Positions 9,775-20,771 of a DNA stretch of 64,000 nt are shown one piece after another (the first letter of the stretch is position 1; the number at the start of each line of letters is the position of its first letter). The notes beneath the pieces were generated by a model. That model did not search any database. It was not told the origin of the DNA and saw only the letters and a program-made list of their open reading frames with translations. The position numbers and the translations under genes were made by a program. Origin of the DNA: Devosia sp. (lineage in GTDB: Bacteria; Pseudomonadota; Alphaproteobacteria; Rhizobiales; Devosiaceae); NCBI RefSeq assembly GCF_017744655.1, contig NZ_JAGIAW010000001.1, positions 992,001-1,056,000 of the forward strand. The letters run 5' to 3'.

Positions 9775-10098
9775 ATGGCTGACTCTGAAAGTTTCACACG
9801 AATTGCCCTAGCCCTGCCCGGCGCAACGAGCGGGCCGCATTTTGACCGCACGGCGTTCAAGGTGAAGCGCACATTTGCGACGTTGGCGGCCGACGGATTG
9901 AGCGCAAACCTGAAATTCACGCCGGACGAACAGGAGTTCAAATGCCAGCTCGCGCCCGAGGTATTTCAGGCGATCGATAATGGCTGGGGGCGTCAGGGCT
10001 GGACCACGATTTGGCTTCGGGCGGCGACGAATGAGGATGTCGCTGCTGCGCTTGAGATAGCGCATGTGCATGCGGTGGGTGCGGCGAAGAAGCGCTAA
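9775..10098 (+). CDS. MmcQ/YjbR family protein
   Basis: A 107-residue protein with the YjbR/MmcQ fold (double-wing, 'CyaY-like'). Family features seen: LALPGATSGPHFDRTAFKVKRTFATL near the N-terminus and WGRQGWTTIWLRAA toward the C-terminus. Members are thought to bind DNA or act as small accessory proteins; no enzyme activity is established. The start at 9775 begins MADSESFTRIALALPG. A longer start at 9739 would lie inside the terminator T-run and is rejected. It stands alone. Confidence 0.85.
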   Translation: MADSESFTRIALALPGATSGPHFDRTAFKVKRTFATLAADGLSANLKFTPDEQEFKCQLAPEVFQAIDNGWGRQGWTTIWLRAATNEDVAAALEIAHVHAVGAAKKR

Positions 10099-10128
10099 GT
10101 CATCCCCGCGCCAACTCTTACCCTCAAT

Positions 10129-10219
10129 CGTCACCACCGGGCTTGTCCCGGTGGTCCATGCCATCCGCAGGGTGGCGTGCCTCCCCAAATGGATTGCCCG
10201 GACAAGCCGGGCAATGACG
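10129..10219. repeat. Palindromic REP-like element
   Basis: Two short palindromes (CACCGGG-CTTG-TCCCGGTG and TTGCCCGG-ACAAG-CCGGGCAA) stand in inverted arrangement, each flanked by a 'CCAT'/'ATGG' boundary. The same design recurs at 32716-32786. It fills the gap between two convergent genes and may act as a two-way transcription barrier. Confidence 0.7.
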
Positions 10220-10272
10220 ATGGGACGGAGGATCGAATTCGACCGGTTACTCGCTGCCGCGAAGCGTGCGGC

Positions 10273-10524
10273 CTACCGATTCCAGTAGGCCATCAGCGTT
10301 TCGTTAGTCAGCACCCAGAGCAGCAAGGCCGTGAAGAAAATGGCGAGGCCCGTGGCTATAAGCAGTTTGCGGCCCATGCGCGGGGCGACCGGCGAGCCCG
10401 GATCGGCGCCCGGTACGAGGGCTTCGCCGGTTTCGTGATGGCTGCGCGCGCCGATCGGCAGCACTGCGACGAAACAGAGCCACCAGACGACGAAGAAGAC
10501 TGCGGCGATCGATCCCCACTGCAT
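10273..10524 (-). CDS. DUF1467 family membrane protein
   Basis: An 83-residue inner-membrane protein with two predicted helices (about residues 4-22 and 53-75) joined by a polar loop, VLPIGARSHHETGEALVPGA, and GSPVAPRMGRK. This matches the DUF1467 family, which in this order commonly sits beside rnj and proS. Function unknown. Its start lies 5 bases from the stop of rnj, so it is the last gene of the nuo-birA-rnj run. Confidence 0.88.
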   Translation of the reverse strand: MQWGSIAAVFFVVWWLCFVAVLPIGARSHHETGEALVPGADPGSPVAPRMGRKLLIATGLAIFFTALLLWVLTNETLMAYWNR

Positions 10525-10528
10525 GATG

Positions 10529-12202
10529 TCAGACCCTGTGTACGAAGACGTTCACGTTGGGCTTGCGGCCCCAAAAACCATTCACTTCGTTGCGGATGGC
10601 CTTGAAGAGCGCGGAGCTGAACACGTCAGGATCCGTGCGGCGCTTGGGCGGCAGGCTCTTGATGGTGTTGGTGACAGTGTCTTCGACCAGTTCAACCAGC
10701 GACTCGTCTTCGGTTTCGGGGAGGCCTTCGATGACATAGTCAGGGCCGGAGACGACCTGGCCGTTGGAATTGACGGCGAGGCTGACGATGATCATGCCGC
10801 CGAAGGACAGGCGACGACGGCCCTTTACGCCCGATTCCTCGGGCGTGCAGAGCACGAGGCCGTCGAGATAGAGTTCGCCGGTACGGACTTCCGTCGGATA
10901 GGCCATGGGCTCGGGGAAGAGCCGGACCATGTCGCCATTGCGCGCTTCGCAGACATTGGGAATGCCTTCTTCGCGGCCAAGCTTGGCATGGGCGGCGAGA
11001 TGGGTCGCTTCGCCATGGACCGGCACGAGGACCTGCGGCTTGACCCAGGAATAGAGGCGGCGCAATTCGTCGCGGCGCGGGTGGCCAGTGACGTGAACGA
11101 GGGCGTCGTTCTGGGTGATGACTTCAATGCCCTTGTCGATCAGCAGGTTCTGGATGTCGATGACTTCGCGCTCATTGCCCGGAATGGCCCAGGACGAGAA
11201 GATCATGCGGTCGCCGGCATTGAGATCGATGACCGGGTGCTCGCCGCGGGCAATGCGGGCGATGGCGGCGCGGGCTTCGCCCTGGCTGCCGGTGCAGATC
11301 AGCACGCACTTGTCGCGCGCGATGGTCTTGTAGGCGTCCTGATCATGCAGGGTCGGCAGACCTTCGAGCATGCCGAGTTCCTTGGCGATGCCCATGATGC
11401 GGTGCAGCGAGCGGCCGGAGAGGACGACCTGGCGGCCGGCCTGATGGGCAGCGCGGACGATGGAGACGACACGGCCGACGTTTGACGCGAAGGTCGTAAC
11501 GGCAACGCGGTGCGGTGCTTCGGCGATGAGAGCGGCGAGCGTGGCGCCGATTTCGGCTTCGCTCGGGCTTTCACCGTCCTTGAGGGCATTGGTGGAATCG
11601 CAGACCAGCGCCAGTGGCAGGTCGGATTCGGTGCCGATGGCCTTGAAGCGTCCGACATCTGTCGGGGCGCTGACGACGGGGGTCGGATCGAGCTTCCAGT
11701 CGCCGGTGTGCAATACGCGGCCGACCGGGGTCGTGATGAGGATGCTGTTCGATTCAGGGATCGAGTGGGCGACGTTGATCGCTTCGAGCTTGAAGGGCCC
11801 AACTTCGAAGGGCTTGCCGGGGCGCATGATGCGGACATCAACGTTTTCGACGATGCCGTCCCCTGCCCGCTTGGCGGCCAGCATGGCGGCGGTGAAGGGC
11901 GTCGCATAAACCGGCTTGTCGAAGACGGGCCAAAGATCGAGCACGGCGCCGTAGTGGTCTTCGTGGCTATGAGTGAGGATCAGGGCGAGGACGTCATCGG
12001 CATTTTCCTCGAGAAATTCGGGGTTTGCCATGATGAGTTCGATGCCCGGCAGGTCCGGACCACCGAAGCTGACGCCACAATCGACGACGATCCACTTGCG
12101 GGATTTCTCGGGGCCAAAGCCATAGGCGCCCATATTCATGCCGATCTCGCCGACGCCCCCGAGAGGTACGAAGACGAGCTCATCCCGTTGGGTTTTAGCC
12201 AT
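10529..12202 (-). CDS. rnj: Ribonuclease J
   Basis: Metallo-beta-lactamase/beta-CASP ribonuclease with 5'-to-3' exonuclease and endonuclease activity, used in rRNA and mRNA maturation in alphaproteobacteria. The 557-residue protein has the zinc motif HSHEDH (residues 78-83), the beta-CASP motifs (TTFASNVGRVVSI; SGRSLHRIMGIAKELG; CTGSQGEARAAIARI) and HVTGHPRRDELRRLYSWVKP. The last stretch is the C-terminal RNase J domain. It is 72 bases downstream of birA on the same strand. Confidence 0.97.
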   Translation of the reverse strand: MAKTQRDELVFVPLGGVGEIGMNMGAYGFGPEKSRKWIVVDCGVSFGGPDLPGIELIMANPEFLEENADDVLALILTHSHEDHYGAVLDLWPVFDKPVYATPFTAAMLAAKRAGDGIVENVDVRIMRPGKPFEVGPFKLEAINVAHSIPESNSILITTPVGRVLHTGDWKLDPTPVVSAPTDVGRFKAIGTESDLPLALVCDSTNALKDGESPSEAEIGATLAALIAEAPHRVAVTTFASNVGRVVSIVRAAHQAGRQVVLSGRSLHRIMGIAKELGMLEGLPTLHDQDAYKTIARDKCVLICTGSQGEARAAIARIARGEHPVIDLNAGDRMIFSSWAIPGNEREVIDIQNLLIDKGIEVITQNDALVHVTGHPRRDELRRLYSWVKPQVLVPVHGEATHLAAHAKLGREEGIPNVCEARNGDMVRLFPEPMAYPTEVRTGELYLDGLVLCTPEESGVKGRRRLSFGGMIIVSLAVNSNGQVVSGPDYVIEGLPETEDESLVELVEDTVTNTIKSLPPKRRTDPDVFSSALFKAIRNEVNGFWGRKPNVNVFVHRV

Positions 12203-12274
12203 GGGTTCTCTTTTTCCTTTTTGCGCGCGGCGCCTGGCGATCTTTGGTCGCTGGTCGTCGCGCAGATGTTGTGG

Positions 12275-13105
12275 TCAGCTTCGGGCGCTGGCCGTTGCCC
12301 CAAAATGCACATCGCCCGCCGTGATCACGATCCGCGCGCCATCGTCGTCGCGCATGACCAGTCGACCGGAGGAGTCGATGGTTTCAAAAATTCCTCGCCT
12401 GATAACACCGTCCTGCGAGACGGCGACCGGGGCACCGATGCCCGCGGCCGAACCGCGCCACTGGTTCAAAACCTCAGTGATTCCAGTGCCTTCGTTCCAA
12501 AGGGAGAAGGCTTCGACCCAGGCTTCCGAGAGCGCCTCGAAGACATCTTCGGCGCTGCGCTCGTAGCCAAGATCATTGAGGCTGGTTGCGGGATAGGGCA
12601 AACCGGTGGGGGCTGCAATGACATTGACACCGATGCCGATGACGATTGCGTGGCGGCCATCTGCCGTCTTGCCCATTTCGAGGAGAATGCCGGCGACCTT
12701 GGCGCCATCGGCGAGGACGTCGTTGGGCCATTTTAGCGCGACGCGGCCGGAGCCGTTCATGGCGTCGGCGCCATCGATGCCGATGCGAACGGCGCCTTGC
12801 GGCAGGATGTTCGCGAATGCCTTCTGCATGGCTACCCCGGCGACAAAGCCGAGTGTTGCCAAGACGTTGGCGTCTGCATCGGGGACAATGAGGAGGCTGG
12901 CAGCGAGGTTGCCCGAGGGGCTTTCCCAAGCGCGACCACGGCGACCGCGGCCGGCGGTCTGCTTGAGTGCGGCGAACCAGATCCCGCCTGGATCGCCCGC
13001 GGCTGCGGCCGCGAGCGCTTCTGAATTGGTGGACCCTATTTCATCGAACCCGGCCAGCCGATAACCGGCAGACCGGGCCTTTGGGCCGAGTGAAAACTCG
13101 GCCAC
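12275..13105 (-). CDS. birA: Biotin--[acetyl-CoA-carboxylase] ligase
   Basis: Attaches biotin to the biotin carboxyl carrier protein. The 276-residue form lacks the N-terminal winged-helix DNA-binding domain of E. coli BirA, so it should not repress biotin genes. Ligase motif GRGRRGRAWESPSGN sits at about residues 53-67, with KWPNDVLADGAKVAGILLE later. It starts with GTG directly after the nuoN TAG stop (no gap). The placement of birA and rnj behind nuoN is common in Hyphomicrobiales. Confidence 0.95.
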   Translation of the reverse strand: MAEFSLGPKARSAGYRLAGFDEIGSTNSEALAAAAAGDPGGIWFAALKQTAGRGRRGRAWESPSGNLAASLLIVPDADANVLATLGFVAGVAMQKAFANILPQGAVRIGIDGADAMNGSGRVALKWPNDVLADGAKVAGILLEMGKTADGRHAIVIGIGVNVIAAPTGLPYPATSLNDLGYERSAEDVFEALSEAWVEAFSLWNEGTGITEVLNQWRGSAAGIGAPVAVSQDGVIRRGIFETIDSSGRLVMRDDDGARIVITAGDVHFGATASARS

Positions 13106-14551
13106 CTAGAACAGGCTTCCCGCGGCAATGTGTGCCCAATTGGTCAGCACACTGCCAACGCTGAAGTAGTACGTAACGACCAAAAAGGCAGAGATCGCGA
13201 GAATGATGTTGAGCTCATTCGGAACCGCGATGAAGGTCGACTTGGGTTCATCGAAGTACATCGTCTTGACGACGCGCAGGTAGTAGTACGCGCTCACGGC
13301 CGAGGCCAGAACACCGATGACCGAGAGGACATAGAGGTTGGCTTCGATGGCGGCGAGGAAGACGTGCCACTTGGCGAAGAACCCGGCGAGCGGCGGCATG
13401 CCGATCAGCGAGAACATCAGGATGGCCATAATGGCGGCAACGAAGGGACGCGTCTGGGCGGCGCCAGCGAGGTCTTCGATGTTCTCGACGTAACCTTCTT
13501 CGGTGCGCAGCGACAGGATGCAGGCGAAGAGGCCGGCGGTCATGGTGACGTAGATCGCCATGTAGATCGCGACGCCTTCGACACCGACCTGGGTGCCCGA
13601 GGAGAGGCCGACGAGGGCGAAGCCGACGTGGCCGATCGAGGAGTAGGCGATCAGTCGCTTGATCGACTTCTGGCCGATAGCCGCGAAGGCGGCGAGGACC
13701 ATGGAGGCGATCGAGAGGAAGATCACGACCTGCTGCCAATCGTGGGAGATCGGCTGGAAGGTATCCATGACCAGACGGATCATCAGCGACATGGCGGCCA
13801 CCTTGGGAGCCATGGCGAAGAAGGCCGTAACCGGGGTCGGGGCGCCTTCGTAAACGTCCGGCGTCCACATGTGGAACGGCACGGCCGAAATCTTGAAGGC
13901 GACGCCAGCGAGCAGGAACACCATGCCGAAGACGAGGCCGATGGAGCGGCCTTCCATGGCGATGGCGCCGACGATCTCGGTGAGGTTGGTATGGCCGGTG
14001 AAGCCATAGACCAGCGAGGCGCCGTAAAGCAGCATGCCCGAGGAGAGCGCGCCGAGGACGAAGTACTTCAGGCCCGCTTCAGAGGCGCGCTTGTCGTCGC
14101 GCTTGATGGCGGCCATGACGTAGAGCGCCAGGGACTGCAGTTCGAGGCCGATATAGAGGCTCATGAGGTCGTTGGCCGACACCATGATCATCATGCCCAG
14201 CGTCGCGAGGACGGCCAGGATCGAATATTCGAACTTGTGAACCCCGTTTGCCTCGGAATTGGGCATGGCGAGGATCAGCGAGAGCGCGGCACCGCCGAGA
14301 ACCAGCAGCTTCATGTAGCGGCCGAAGGCATCGGCAATGAAGACGCCGTTGAACAGCACGCCATCGGCCGTGTTCGACAGGGCCAGGATGCCGGTGGCGG
14401 CGATCAGCAGCACGGCGAGCCAGGAGATGAGGGCCGACTTCTCCTTGTTGATGGCGACGCCCAGGATCACAAGGACCAGGGCGCCGACTGCCATCAGCAG
14501 TTCGGGATAAGCAGGCGCAACGCTCGCGAAATCAATAACGTCAGAGTTCAC
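13106..14551 (-). CDS. nuoN: NADH-quinone oxidoreductase subunit N
   Basis: Antiporter-like membrane subunit of complex I, part of the proton-pumping arm. The 481-residue protein is almost wholly hydrophobic with about 14 helices. The Proton_antipo_M region is visible: [20 protein letters not shown] (about residues 225-245), with the key Lys in [10 protein letters not shown], and later [20 protein letters not shown]. It is the last nuo gene, 9 bases after nuoM. Confidence 0.98.
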   Translation of the reverse strand: MNSDVIDFASVAPAYPELLMAVGALVLVILGVAINKEKSALISWLAVLLIAATGILALSNTADGVLFNGVFIADAFGRYMKLLVLGGAALSLILAMPNSEANGVHKFEYSILAVLATLGMMIMVSANDLMSLYIGLELQSLALYVMAAIKRDDKRASEAGLKYFVLGALSSGMLLYGASLVYGFTGHTNLTEIVGAIAMEGRSIGLVFGMVFLLAGVAFKISAVPFHMWTPDVYEGAPTPVTAFFAMAPKVAAMSLMIRLVMDTFQPISHDWQQVVIFLSIASMVLAAFAAIGQKSIKRLIAYSSIGHVGFALVGLSSGTQVGVEGVAIYMAIYVTMTAGLFACILSLRTEEGYVENIEDLAGAAQTRPFVAAIMAILMFSLIGMPPLAGFFAKWHVFLAAIEANLYVLSVIGVLASAVSAYYYLRVVKTMYFDEPKSTFIAVPNELNIILAISAFLVVTYYFSVGSVLTNWAHIAAGSLF

Positions 14552-14560
14552 GGTGCTCTC

Positions 14561-16144
14561 CTAGTGCGCAGCAGGCTCGGCCGCATGTTCTGCGGCCGGC
14601 GCGGCCTCGCCCGTGGGCGCGGCGTATTCGAGGGGTGCCCTTGCATCCGCAAGGGAAACGGCGGGGTCGAGGCCAATCGAGGTGGTGTAGTGCGACACCA
14701 GATTGTTGACCGAGGCGGCCGTCGTATCGAGAATCGGCGAAGGATAGAAGCCGAACACGATGATCATGACGATCAGCGGGTAGAGAATGATCTTTTCGCG
14801 CAAGCTCAGATCAAGAATGCTCTTGAGGCTTTCCTTGGTCAGCGCACCGAAGACGACGCGGCGATAGAGCCACAGGGCATAGCCCGCCGAGAAGATCACG
14901 CCGAACGCAGCGCCGAACGCAACCCAGGTATTGACCTGGAAGACGCCGAGCATGGTGAGAAATTCACCGACGAAGCCCGAAGTACCCGGAAGGCCGACAT
15001 TCGCCATGGTGAAGACCATGAAGGCGAAGGCATAGCGCGGCATGCGCTCGACAAGACCGCCATAGGCGGTGATATCGCGGGTGTGCATGCGGTCATAGAT
15101 GACGCCGACCGAAAGGAAGAGCGCGCCGGAGACCAGACCATGCGAGATCATCTGGAACATGGCGCCCTGGATACCGAGGGCATTGCCCGCGAAGATACCC
15201 ATGGTGACAAAGCCCATGTGCGCGACCGACGAGTAAGCGATGAGCTTCTTGATGTCGGTCTGAACGAGGGCGACGAGCGAAGTGATGATGATGGCGGCGA
15301 CCGAGAGCACGAACACGAAGTTCGAAAGCTGCGCCGAGGCATCGGGGAACATGGGCAGGCTGAAGCGCAGGAAGCCGTAGCCGCCAAGCTTTAGCAGGAT
15401 CGCCGCCAGAATGACGGAACCGGCAGTGGGGGCTTCCACGTGGGCTTCAGGCAGCCAGCGGTGGAACGGCCACATCGGCATCTTGACCGCCAGCGAGGCG
15501 AAGAAGGCCAGCCAGAGCCAGATCTGCATGCTTTCCGGGAACTGGTGGGTCAGCAGGCGCGAAATGTCGGTGGTGCCGGCGTTCCAATACATGGCCATGA
15601 TGGCCAGGAGCATCAGGACGGAGCCGATGAAGGTGTAGAAGAAGAACTTGTAGCTCGCCTGAATGCGGCGCTTGCCACCCCAGATACCGATGATGAGGAA
15701 CATCGGCAGCAGGGTGCCTTCGAAGAAGACATAGAACATGGCGAGGTCGAGCGTGGTGAACACGCCGATCATGAGGACTTCCAGGATGAGGAAGACCAGC
15801 ATGTATTCCTTGACGCGCTTGTCGATGGCTTCCCAGCTCGCGAGGATACAGAACGGCATCAGGAGAGCCGAGAGCACCACGAAAAGCACGGAAATGCCGT
15901 CGACGCCGACGCGATAGCCGATGCTGTCGCCCAGCCAGGGATAGTTCACGACGAACTGGAAGCCCGGATTGGACGGATCGAAAGCCGCCCAGATCCAGAG
16001 CGAGATGGCCAGGGTGACAAGGGTCGTCACCAGGGCCGTCCAGCGGATCGCGTTAAGCGCCGTCTTGGGCGTGACCAGAACCAGTGCCGCACCGAGGAGC
16101 GGCAGGAAGGTCACGATTGAGAGGATAGAGTTCTCGAAGGTCAT
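14561..16144 (-). CDS. nuoM: NADH-quinone oxidoreductase subunit M
   Basis: Antiporter-like membrane subunit of complex I (527 residues). The visible motifs are [40 protein letters not shown] (proton-channel Lys and the HxxWLPEAH signature) and [20 protein letters not shown]. The C-terminal 30 residues are Ala/Glu/His-rich. The start codon overlaps the nuoL stop by one base (TGATG). Confidence 0.98.
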   Translation of the reverse strand: MTFENSILSIVTFLPLLGAALVLVTPKTALNAIRWTALVTTLVTLAISLWIWAAFDPSNPGFQFVVNYPWLGDSIGYRVGVDGISVLFVVLSALLMPFCILASWEAIDKRVKEYMLVFLILEVLMIGVFTTLDLAMFYVFFEGTLLPMFLIIGIWGGKRRIQASYKFFFYTFIGSVLMLLAIMAMYWNAGTTDISRLLTHQFPESMQIWLWLAFFASLAVKMPMWPFHRWLPEAHVEAPTAGSVILAAILLKLGGYGFLRFSLPMFPDASAQLSNFVFVLSVAAIIITSLVALVQTDIKKLIAYSSVAHMGFVTMGIFAGNALGIQGAMFQMISHGLVSGALFLSVGVIYDRMHTRDITAYGGLVERMPRYAFAFMVFTMANVGLPGTSGFVGEFLTMLGVFQVNTWVAFGAAFGVIFSAGYALWLYRRVVFGALTKESLKSILDLSLREKIILYPLIVMIIVFGFYPSPILDTTAASVNNLVSHYTTSIGLDPAVSLADARAPLEYAAPTGEAAPAAEHAAEPAAH

Positions 16145-18222
16145 CAGATCAGTCCCCCGGCCGCGATGGCCCAGGTCAGCAGCGCCGCGATGCCGATCAG
16201 CATGGCGAAGGCATAGTGATAGAGATAGCCGGACTGGAGCTTTACGACCCAGGAGGTGACGTTCTGAACGCGACGGCCGAGGCCCTCGGCGATCTTGCCG
16301 TCGACCAGCCAGTCATCGAAACCATGCCAGATGGCGCGGCCGATCCAGAGCGCGGGGCGCACGAAGATCGTGTTGTACAGTTCGTCGAAGTACCACTTGT
16401 TGAGCAGGAACTGGTAGAGCCCCGGATTGGTGGCGGCCAGCTTGCCCGGGATATCCGGACGACGGATGTACATATACCAGGCGGCGACAAAGCCGATGAT
16501 CATGGACACCGTCGCGCTCCACTTCACCCAAGTCGGCACATGGTGCGCGGCCTCGATGATTTCGTGGTCGATGAAGATCGAACCGGCGAAGAAGTGCTCG
16601 ATGTGCTCAACGTCATGGAAGAACATGCCGTAGAAGACGACACCGGCAAGCACCGCACCGACAGCCAGCACATAAAGCGGCACCAGCATGACGTTGGGCG
16701 ATTCATGGGCGTTGTCGTAGGCCGAGCCGTGGTGGCCATGGCCGTGGTCGTCGTGTGCATTATCATTGTGAGCGTGCGCATGATTGTCATCATGTGCGTG
16801 GCCATGAGCGGCTTCGCGCGGCGTGCCGTGGAAGGTCAGGTGCACCAGGCGCCAGGAATAGAAGCTCGTGAAGAGAGCTGCGATCACCAGGAGCCAGAAG
16901 GCGAAGCTGCCGATATTGCCGCCGACCGCATAGGCCGATTCAATGATCGAGTCCTTGGAGAAGAAACCGGCGAAACCAAAGTTGGTGCCCGGGATGCCGA
17001 CGCCAGTGAGAGCGAGGGTACCGATCATCATCATCGCATAGGTGATGGGGATCTTCTTGCGCAGGCCACCCATGTTCCGCATGTCCTGCTCATGGTGCAT
17101 GGCATGGATGACCGAGCCGGCGCCGAGGAACAGCAGAGCCTTGAAGAAGGCGTGGGTGAAGAGGTGGAAGACACCGGCCGAATAGGCCCCTGCCCCGAGC
17201 GCGACAAACATGTAGCCGAGCTGCGAACAGGTCGAGTAGGCGATGACGCGCTTGATGTCGTTCTGAACTAGGCCGACGGTCGCCGCGAAGAAAGCGGTGA
17301 TGGCGCCGATGACGATCACGACATTGAGGGCGAAAGGCGACAGCTCGAACAGCGGCGACAGACGGGCGACCATGAAGACGCCGGCGGTGACCATGGTTGC
17401 GGCATGGATGAGCGCCGACACAGGGGTCGGGCCTTCCATGGCGTCCGGAAGCCAGGTGTGCAGCAGGAACTGCGCCGACTTACCCATGGCGCCCATGAAG
17501 AGCAGCAGGCAGATGACGGTCATTGCATCAAGGTTCCAGGAGAGGAACTGGATGACCGGCAGACCCGTGGTCGCGAATTCGTCGGCAGCGTGGAAGGCGC
17601 CGTCGAAGTCGATGTGACCGAGCACGAGGAAGGCACCGAAGATGCCGAGGGCGAAGCCGAAGTCGCCAACGCGGTTGACGATGAAGGCCTTCATGGCGGC
17701 GGCCGTTGCGGACGGCTTGGTATACCAGAAGCCGATCAGCAGGTAGGACGCCAGACCCACGCCTTCCCAGCCGAAGAACATCTGCAGGAAGTTGTCGGCC
17801 GTCACCAGCATCAGCATGGCGAAGGTGAAGAGCGAGAGATAGGCGAAGAAGCGCGACCGATGCGGATCGTCGCTCATGTAGCCGATCGAATAGAGGTGAA
17901 CGAGGGCCGAAACTGTGTTCACGACCACAAGCATGATGGCGGTGAGCGTATCGACACGCAGAGTCCAGCGCAGGTCCATGTCGCCGACCTGGATCCAGCG
18001 CATGACTTCGACCTTGAGGACGGCCGTATGACCATCGCCCACGGCACCGACAAGGCCATCGCCAAAGGCGACGGGGATGAACACGAACCAACTCAGCACT
18101 GCTGCGATCAGCAGCAGGCCGGTGGTGATGAACTCGCTCGGCCGATGGCCGATGGAGCGGCCCAGCAAGCCGGCAATAAGCGCCCCGACGAGGGGCAGGA
18201 AAACAATCGCCTGAATGATCAT
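16144..18222 (-). CDS. nuoL: NADH-quinone oxidoreductase subunit L
   Basis: Largest antiporter-like subunit of complex I, with the long lateral helix (692 residues). Signatures seen: [39 protein letters not shown] and [20 protein letters not shown]. An unusual His/Asp/Asn-rich loop at about residues 465-510 (for example [16 protein letters not shown]) sits between membrane helices late in the protein, and could bind metal ions. It precedes nuoM with a one-base overlap. Confidence 0.98.
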   Translation of the reverse strand: MIIQAIVFLPLVGALIAGLLGRSIGHRPSEFITTGLLLIAAVLSWFVFIPVAFGDGLVGAVGDGHTAVLKVEVMRWIQVGDMDLRWTLRVDTLTAIMLVVVNTVSALVHLYSIGYMSDDPHRSRFFAYLSLFTFAMLMLVTADNFLQMFFGWEGVGLASYLLIGFWYTKPSATAAAMKAFIVNRVGDFGFALGIFGAFLVLGHIDFDGAFHAADEFATTGLPVIQFLSWNLDAMTVICLLLFMGAMGKSAQFLLHTWLPDAMEGPTPVSALIHAATMVTAGVFMVARLSPLFELSPFALNVVIVIGAITAFFAATVGLVQNDIKRVIAYSTCSQLGYMFVALGAGAYSAGVFHLFTHAFFKALLFLGAGSVIHAMHHEQDMRNMGGLRKKIPITYAMMMIGTLALTGVGIPGTNFGFAGFFSKDSIIESAYAVGGNIGSFAFWLLVIAALFTSFYSWRLVHLTFHGTPREAAHGHAHDDNHAHAHNDNAHDDHGHGHHGSAYDNAHESPNVMLVPLYVLAVGAVLAGVVFYGMFFHDVEHIEHFFAGSIFIDHEIIEAAHHVPTWVKWSATVSMIIGFVAAWYMYIRRPDIPGKLAATNPGLYQFLLNKWYFDELYNTIFVRPALWIGRAIWHGFDDWLVDGKIAEGLGRRVQNVTSWVVKLQSGYLYHYAFAMLIGIAALLTWAIAAGGLI

Positions 18223-18232
18223 AGCGGTGCTC

Positions 18233-18547
18233 TTAGCCCTTCATCAGATTGGCGTCTTCAACCGCGATGGAACCACGGTTGCGATAGAAAATGACCAGAA
18301 TGGCCAGACCGATGGCGGCTTCGGCAGCGGCCACGGTGAGGATCATCAGCGCGAAGACCTGACCCTGCAAATCCTGCAGATGGGCGCTGAAGGCCACGAA
18401 GTTCAGATTGACCGCAAGCAGGATCAATTCCACCGACATCAGGATGACGATGACGTTCTTGCGGTTGAGAAAGATGCCGAACACGCCAAGCGTGAACAGG
18501 ATGGCTGCAACGGTCAGGTAGTGACCGAGCCCGATTTCCAAGCCCAT
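18233..18547 (-). CDS. nuoK: NADH-quinone oxidoreductase subunit K
   Basis: A small three-helix membrane subunit of complex I (104 residues). The conserved Glu residues in the second and third helices are visible in [15 protein letters not shown] and [14 protein letters not shown]. Start [18 protein letters not shown]. Lies between nuoJ (10 bases) and nuoL (11 bases). Confidence 0.98.
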   Translation of the reverse strand: MGLEIGLGHYLTVAAILFTLGVFGIFLNRKNVIVILMSVELILLAVNLNFVAFSAHLQDLQGQVFALMILTVAAAEAAIGLAILVIFYRNRGSIAVEDANLMKG

Positions 18548-18556
18548 GATAAACCC

Positions 18557-19165
18557 CTATAGCCCCTGACCGCTCTTGACCTTGACCACCTTCAGCGTCT
18601 CGCTCGCCTGGCGAGCAACCTGCTTGATCGGATTCTGGCGCTTTGCCGACGCGCGGTGACGCAGCGTGAGCACGATGGCGCCAATCATGGCGACCAGCAG
18701 AATGGCGCCTGCACCCTGGAACAGGAAGAAGTAGCGCGTGTAGAGCACGAGACCGAGCTGACGCGTATTGTCCATGGCCGCATCGATCGGCAGACCCGAC
18801 CCGCTCGCCACTTCCGGCGAGATGAAGAAGCTGCCGGCAACGAGCAGCAGCTCGAGCAGCAGGACCACCCCCACCAGAATGCCGATGGGCGCGTATTGCA
18901 GCATGCCCTGGCGCATTTCAGCGAAGTCGATGTCGAGCATCATGACGACGAAGAGGAAGAGCACGGCGACCGCGCCCACATAGACGACGATCAGGATCAG
19001 CGCGAGGAACTCGGCGCCGGCCAGCATGAAGAGACCAGCGCCATTGACGAAAGTCAGGATAAGAAACAGCACCGCATGCACGGGGTTGCGCGCCGAAATG
19101 ACCATAAAGGCCGAGACGACAGCAACCGCCGAGAAGAGGTAGAAAAAGAATAGTGGAAGGGTCAT
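18557..19165 (-). CDS. nuoJ: NADH-quinone oxidoreductase subunit J
   Basis: A membrane subunit of complex I (202 residues, five helices) next to the quinone-coupling region. The conserved helix VYVGAVAVLFLFVVMMLDID is present at about residues 60-80, with NPVHAVLFLILTFVNGAG before it. The C-terminal tail is basic (KRQNPIKQVARQ). Eleven bases after nuoI. Confidence 0.97.
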   Translation of the reverse strand: MTLPLFFFYLFSAVAVVSAFMVISARNPVHAVLFLILTFVNGAGLFMLAGAEFLALILIVVYVGAVAVLFLFVVMMLDIDFAEMRQGMLQYAPIGILVGVVLLLELLLVAGSFFISPEVASGSGLPIDAAMDNTRQLGLVLYTRYFFLFQGAGAILLVAMIGAIVLTLRHRASAKRQNPIKQVARQASETLKVVKVKSGQGL

Positions 19166-19176
19166 CCTCTTCCCTC

Positions 19177-19665
19177 TCAGCGGTAAGGCGCGTCGGCTGC
19201 AAGGTTGGAGGCGATTTCACGCTCCCAACGATCGCCGTTTGCAAGGAGCTTCTCCTTCGAGAAGTAGAGCTCTTCGCGCGTTTCAGTTGCGAATTCGAAG
19301 TTCGGGCCTTCGACGATGGCGTCCACCGGGCAGGCTTCCTGGCAGAAGCCGCAATAGATGCACTTCACCATGTCGATGTCGTAGCGCACCGTACGGCGGG
19401 TGCCGTCGTTCTGGCGCGGGCCGGCTTCGATGGTGATGGCCTGAGCCGGGCAGATGGCCTCGCACAGCTTGCAGGCGATGCAACGCTCTTCGCCATTGGG
19501 ATAACGGCGCAGGGCATGCTCACCGCGGAAGCGGGGCGACACCGGACCCTTTTCGAAGGGGTAGTTGATGGTCGGCTTCGGCGCGAAGAAGTAGCGCATG
19601 GCCAGGAAGAAGGCCGATACGAACTCCTTGAGCAGGAGCGTGTTGACGACTTGTGCAGCGCGCAT
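19177..19665 (-). CDS. nuoI: NADH-quinone oxidoreductase subunit I
   Basis: The 162-residue ferredoxin-like subunit that carries clusters N6a and N6b, linking the peripheral arm to the quinone site. Both 4Fe-4S motifs are complete: [12 protein letters not shown] and [12 protein letters not shown]. The start [11 protein letters not shown] overlaps the nuoH stop by one base (TGATG). A longer in-frame start at 19761 would run back into nuoH and is rejected. Confidence 0.98.
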   Translation of the reverse strand: MRAAQVVNTLLLKEFVSAFFLAMRYFFAPKPTINYPFEKGPVSPRFRGEHALRRYPNGEERCIACKLCEAICPAQAITIEAGPRQNDGTRRTVRYDIDMVKCIYCGFCQEACPVDAIVEGPNFEFATETREELYFSKEKLLANGDRWEREIASNLAADAPYR

Positions 19666-20762
19666 CAGACGATTCCTCCGTGCCAACCCCAGCCCGTGAG
19701 CTTGAGGACGAAGGCAACAATCACGACCATCACGAGCGAGAGCGGCAGGAACAGCTTCCAACCGATCCGCATGAGCTGGTCATAGCGGTAACGGGGCACG
19801 ATGGACTTGGCCATCGCGAACATGAAGAACACCAGGCTCAGCTTGATGAAGAACCAGATGACACCCGGAATCCAGGTGAACGGCGGCAGATCGATCGGCG
19901 CAGCCCAGCCACCCATGAAGAGGATGGTGGTCATGGCGCACATCAGGAGGATCGAGATGTATTCGCCAAGCATGAAGAGCATGTAGGGCGAAGCCGAATA
20001 TTCGGTCATGAAGCCGGCGACGAGTTCGGATTCACCTTCAGCCAAATCGAATGGCGGACGGTTGGTTTCGGCCAGGGCCGAAATGTAGAAAATCACGAAC
20101 ATCGGGAAGAGCGGGATCCAGAACCAGTTCAGGAACGAGAGCCACGGCACGCCGAGCATGTGGGCAAGGCCCATTTCCTTCTGCGCGACGACGATGTCAT
20201 TGAGGTTCAGCGAACCGACGCAGAGCAGCACGGTGATGATGACGAGGCCGATCGAGACTTCGTAGGACACCATCTGAGCGGCAGCGCGGAGCGAGCCGAA
20301 GAAGGGGTACTTCGAGTTCGAGGCCCAGCCGCCGATGATCACGCCATAGACGCCAAGCGAGGAAATGCCGAGGAGGTACAGGATGCCAATGTTGATATTG
20401 GCCATGGCCCAGCCATTGTCGACCGGCACGACGGCCCAGCCGGCGAGAGCCAGCGTGGCAGTGAGCAACGGCGCGAGCAGGAACAAGGCCTTATCGGCGC
20501 CGGCCGGAATGATCGGCTCCTTGAAGACGAACTTGAGCAAGTCAGCGAAGGACTGCAGAAGGCCGAAGGGACCGACGACGTTGGGACCGCGGCGCATCTG
20601 GACGGCAGCCCAGATCTTGCGGTCGGCGAGAAGAATAAAGGCCGTGAAGACAAGCAGGGCAACCAGCAAGGCCAGGGCCTTGTAGATGAAACCGATCTGC
20701 ACGCCCCAACCGAGGAAGGGGATGCCGAGCAGATAGTCGAGGGCCGAGAGAACGAAATCCAT
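19665..20762 (-). CDS. nuoH: NADH-quinone oxidoreductase subunit H
   Basis: The membrane subunit forming the quinone-binding chamber of complex I (365 residues, about eight helices). Typical motifs: [20 protein letters not shown] near residues 50-70, [20 protein letters not shown] and [18 protein letters not shown], with acidic quinone-channel residues. Nine bases after nuoG. Confidence 0.98.
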   Translation of the reverse strand: MDFVLSALDYLLGIPFLGWGVQIGFIYKALALLVALLVFTAFILLADRKIWAAVQMRRGPNVVGPFGLLQSFADLLKFVFKEPIIPAGADKALFLLAPLLTATLALAGWAVVPVDNGWAMANINIGILYLLGISSLGVYGVIIGGWASNSKYPFFGSLRAAAQMVSYEVSIGLVIITVLLCVGSLNLNDIVVAQKEMGLAHMLGVPWLSFLNWFWIPLFPMFVIFYISALAETNRPPFDLAEGESELVAGFMTEYSASPYMLFMLGEYISILLMCAMTTILFMGGWAAPIDLPPFTWIPGVIWFFIKLSLVFFMFAMAKSIVPRYRYDQLMRIGWKLFLPLSLVMVVIVAFVLKLTGWGWHGGIV

Positions 20763-20771
20763 TGTGGTCCC

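Noticed and set aside
16750-16810. A tandem-repeat or CRISPR-like pattern in nuoL
   Set aside because: The repetition is a low-complexity His/Asp coding stretch without regular spacers.
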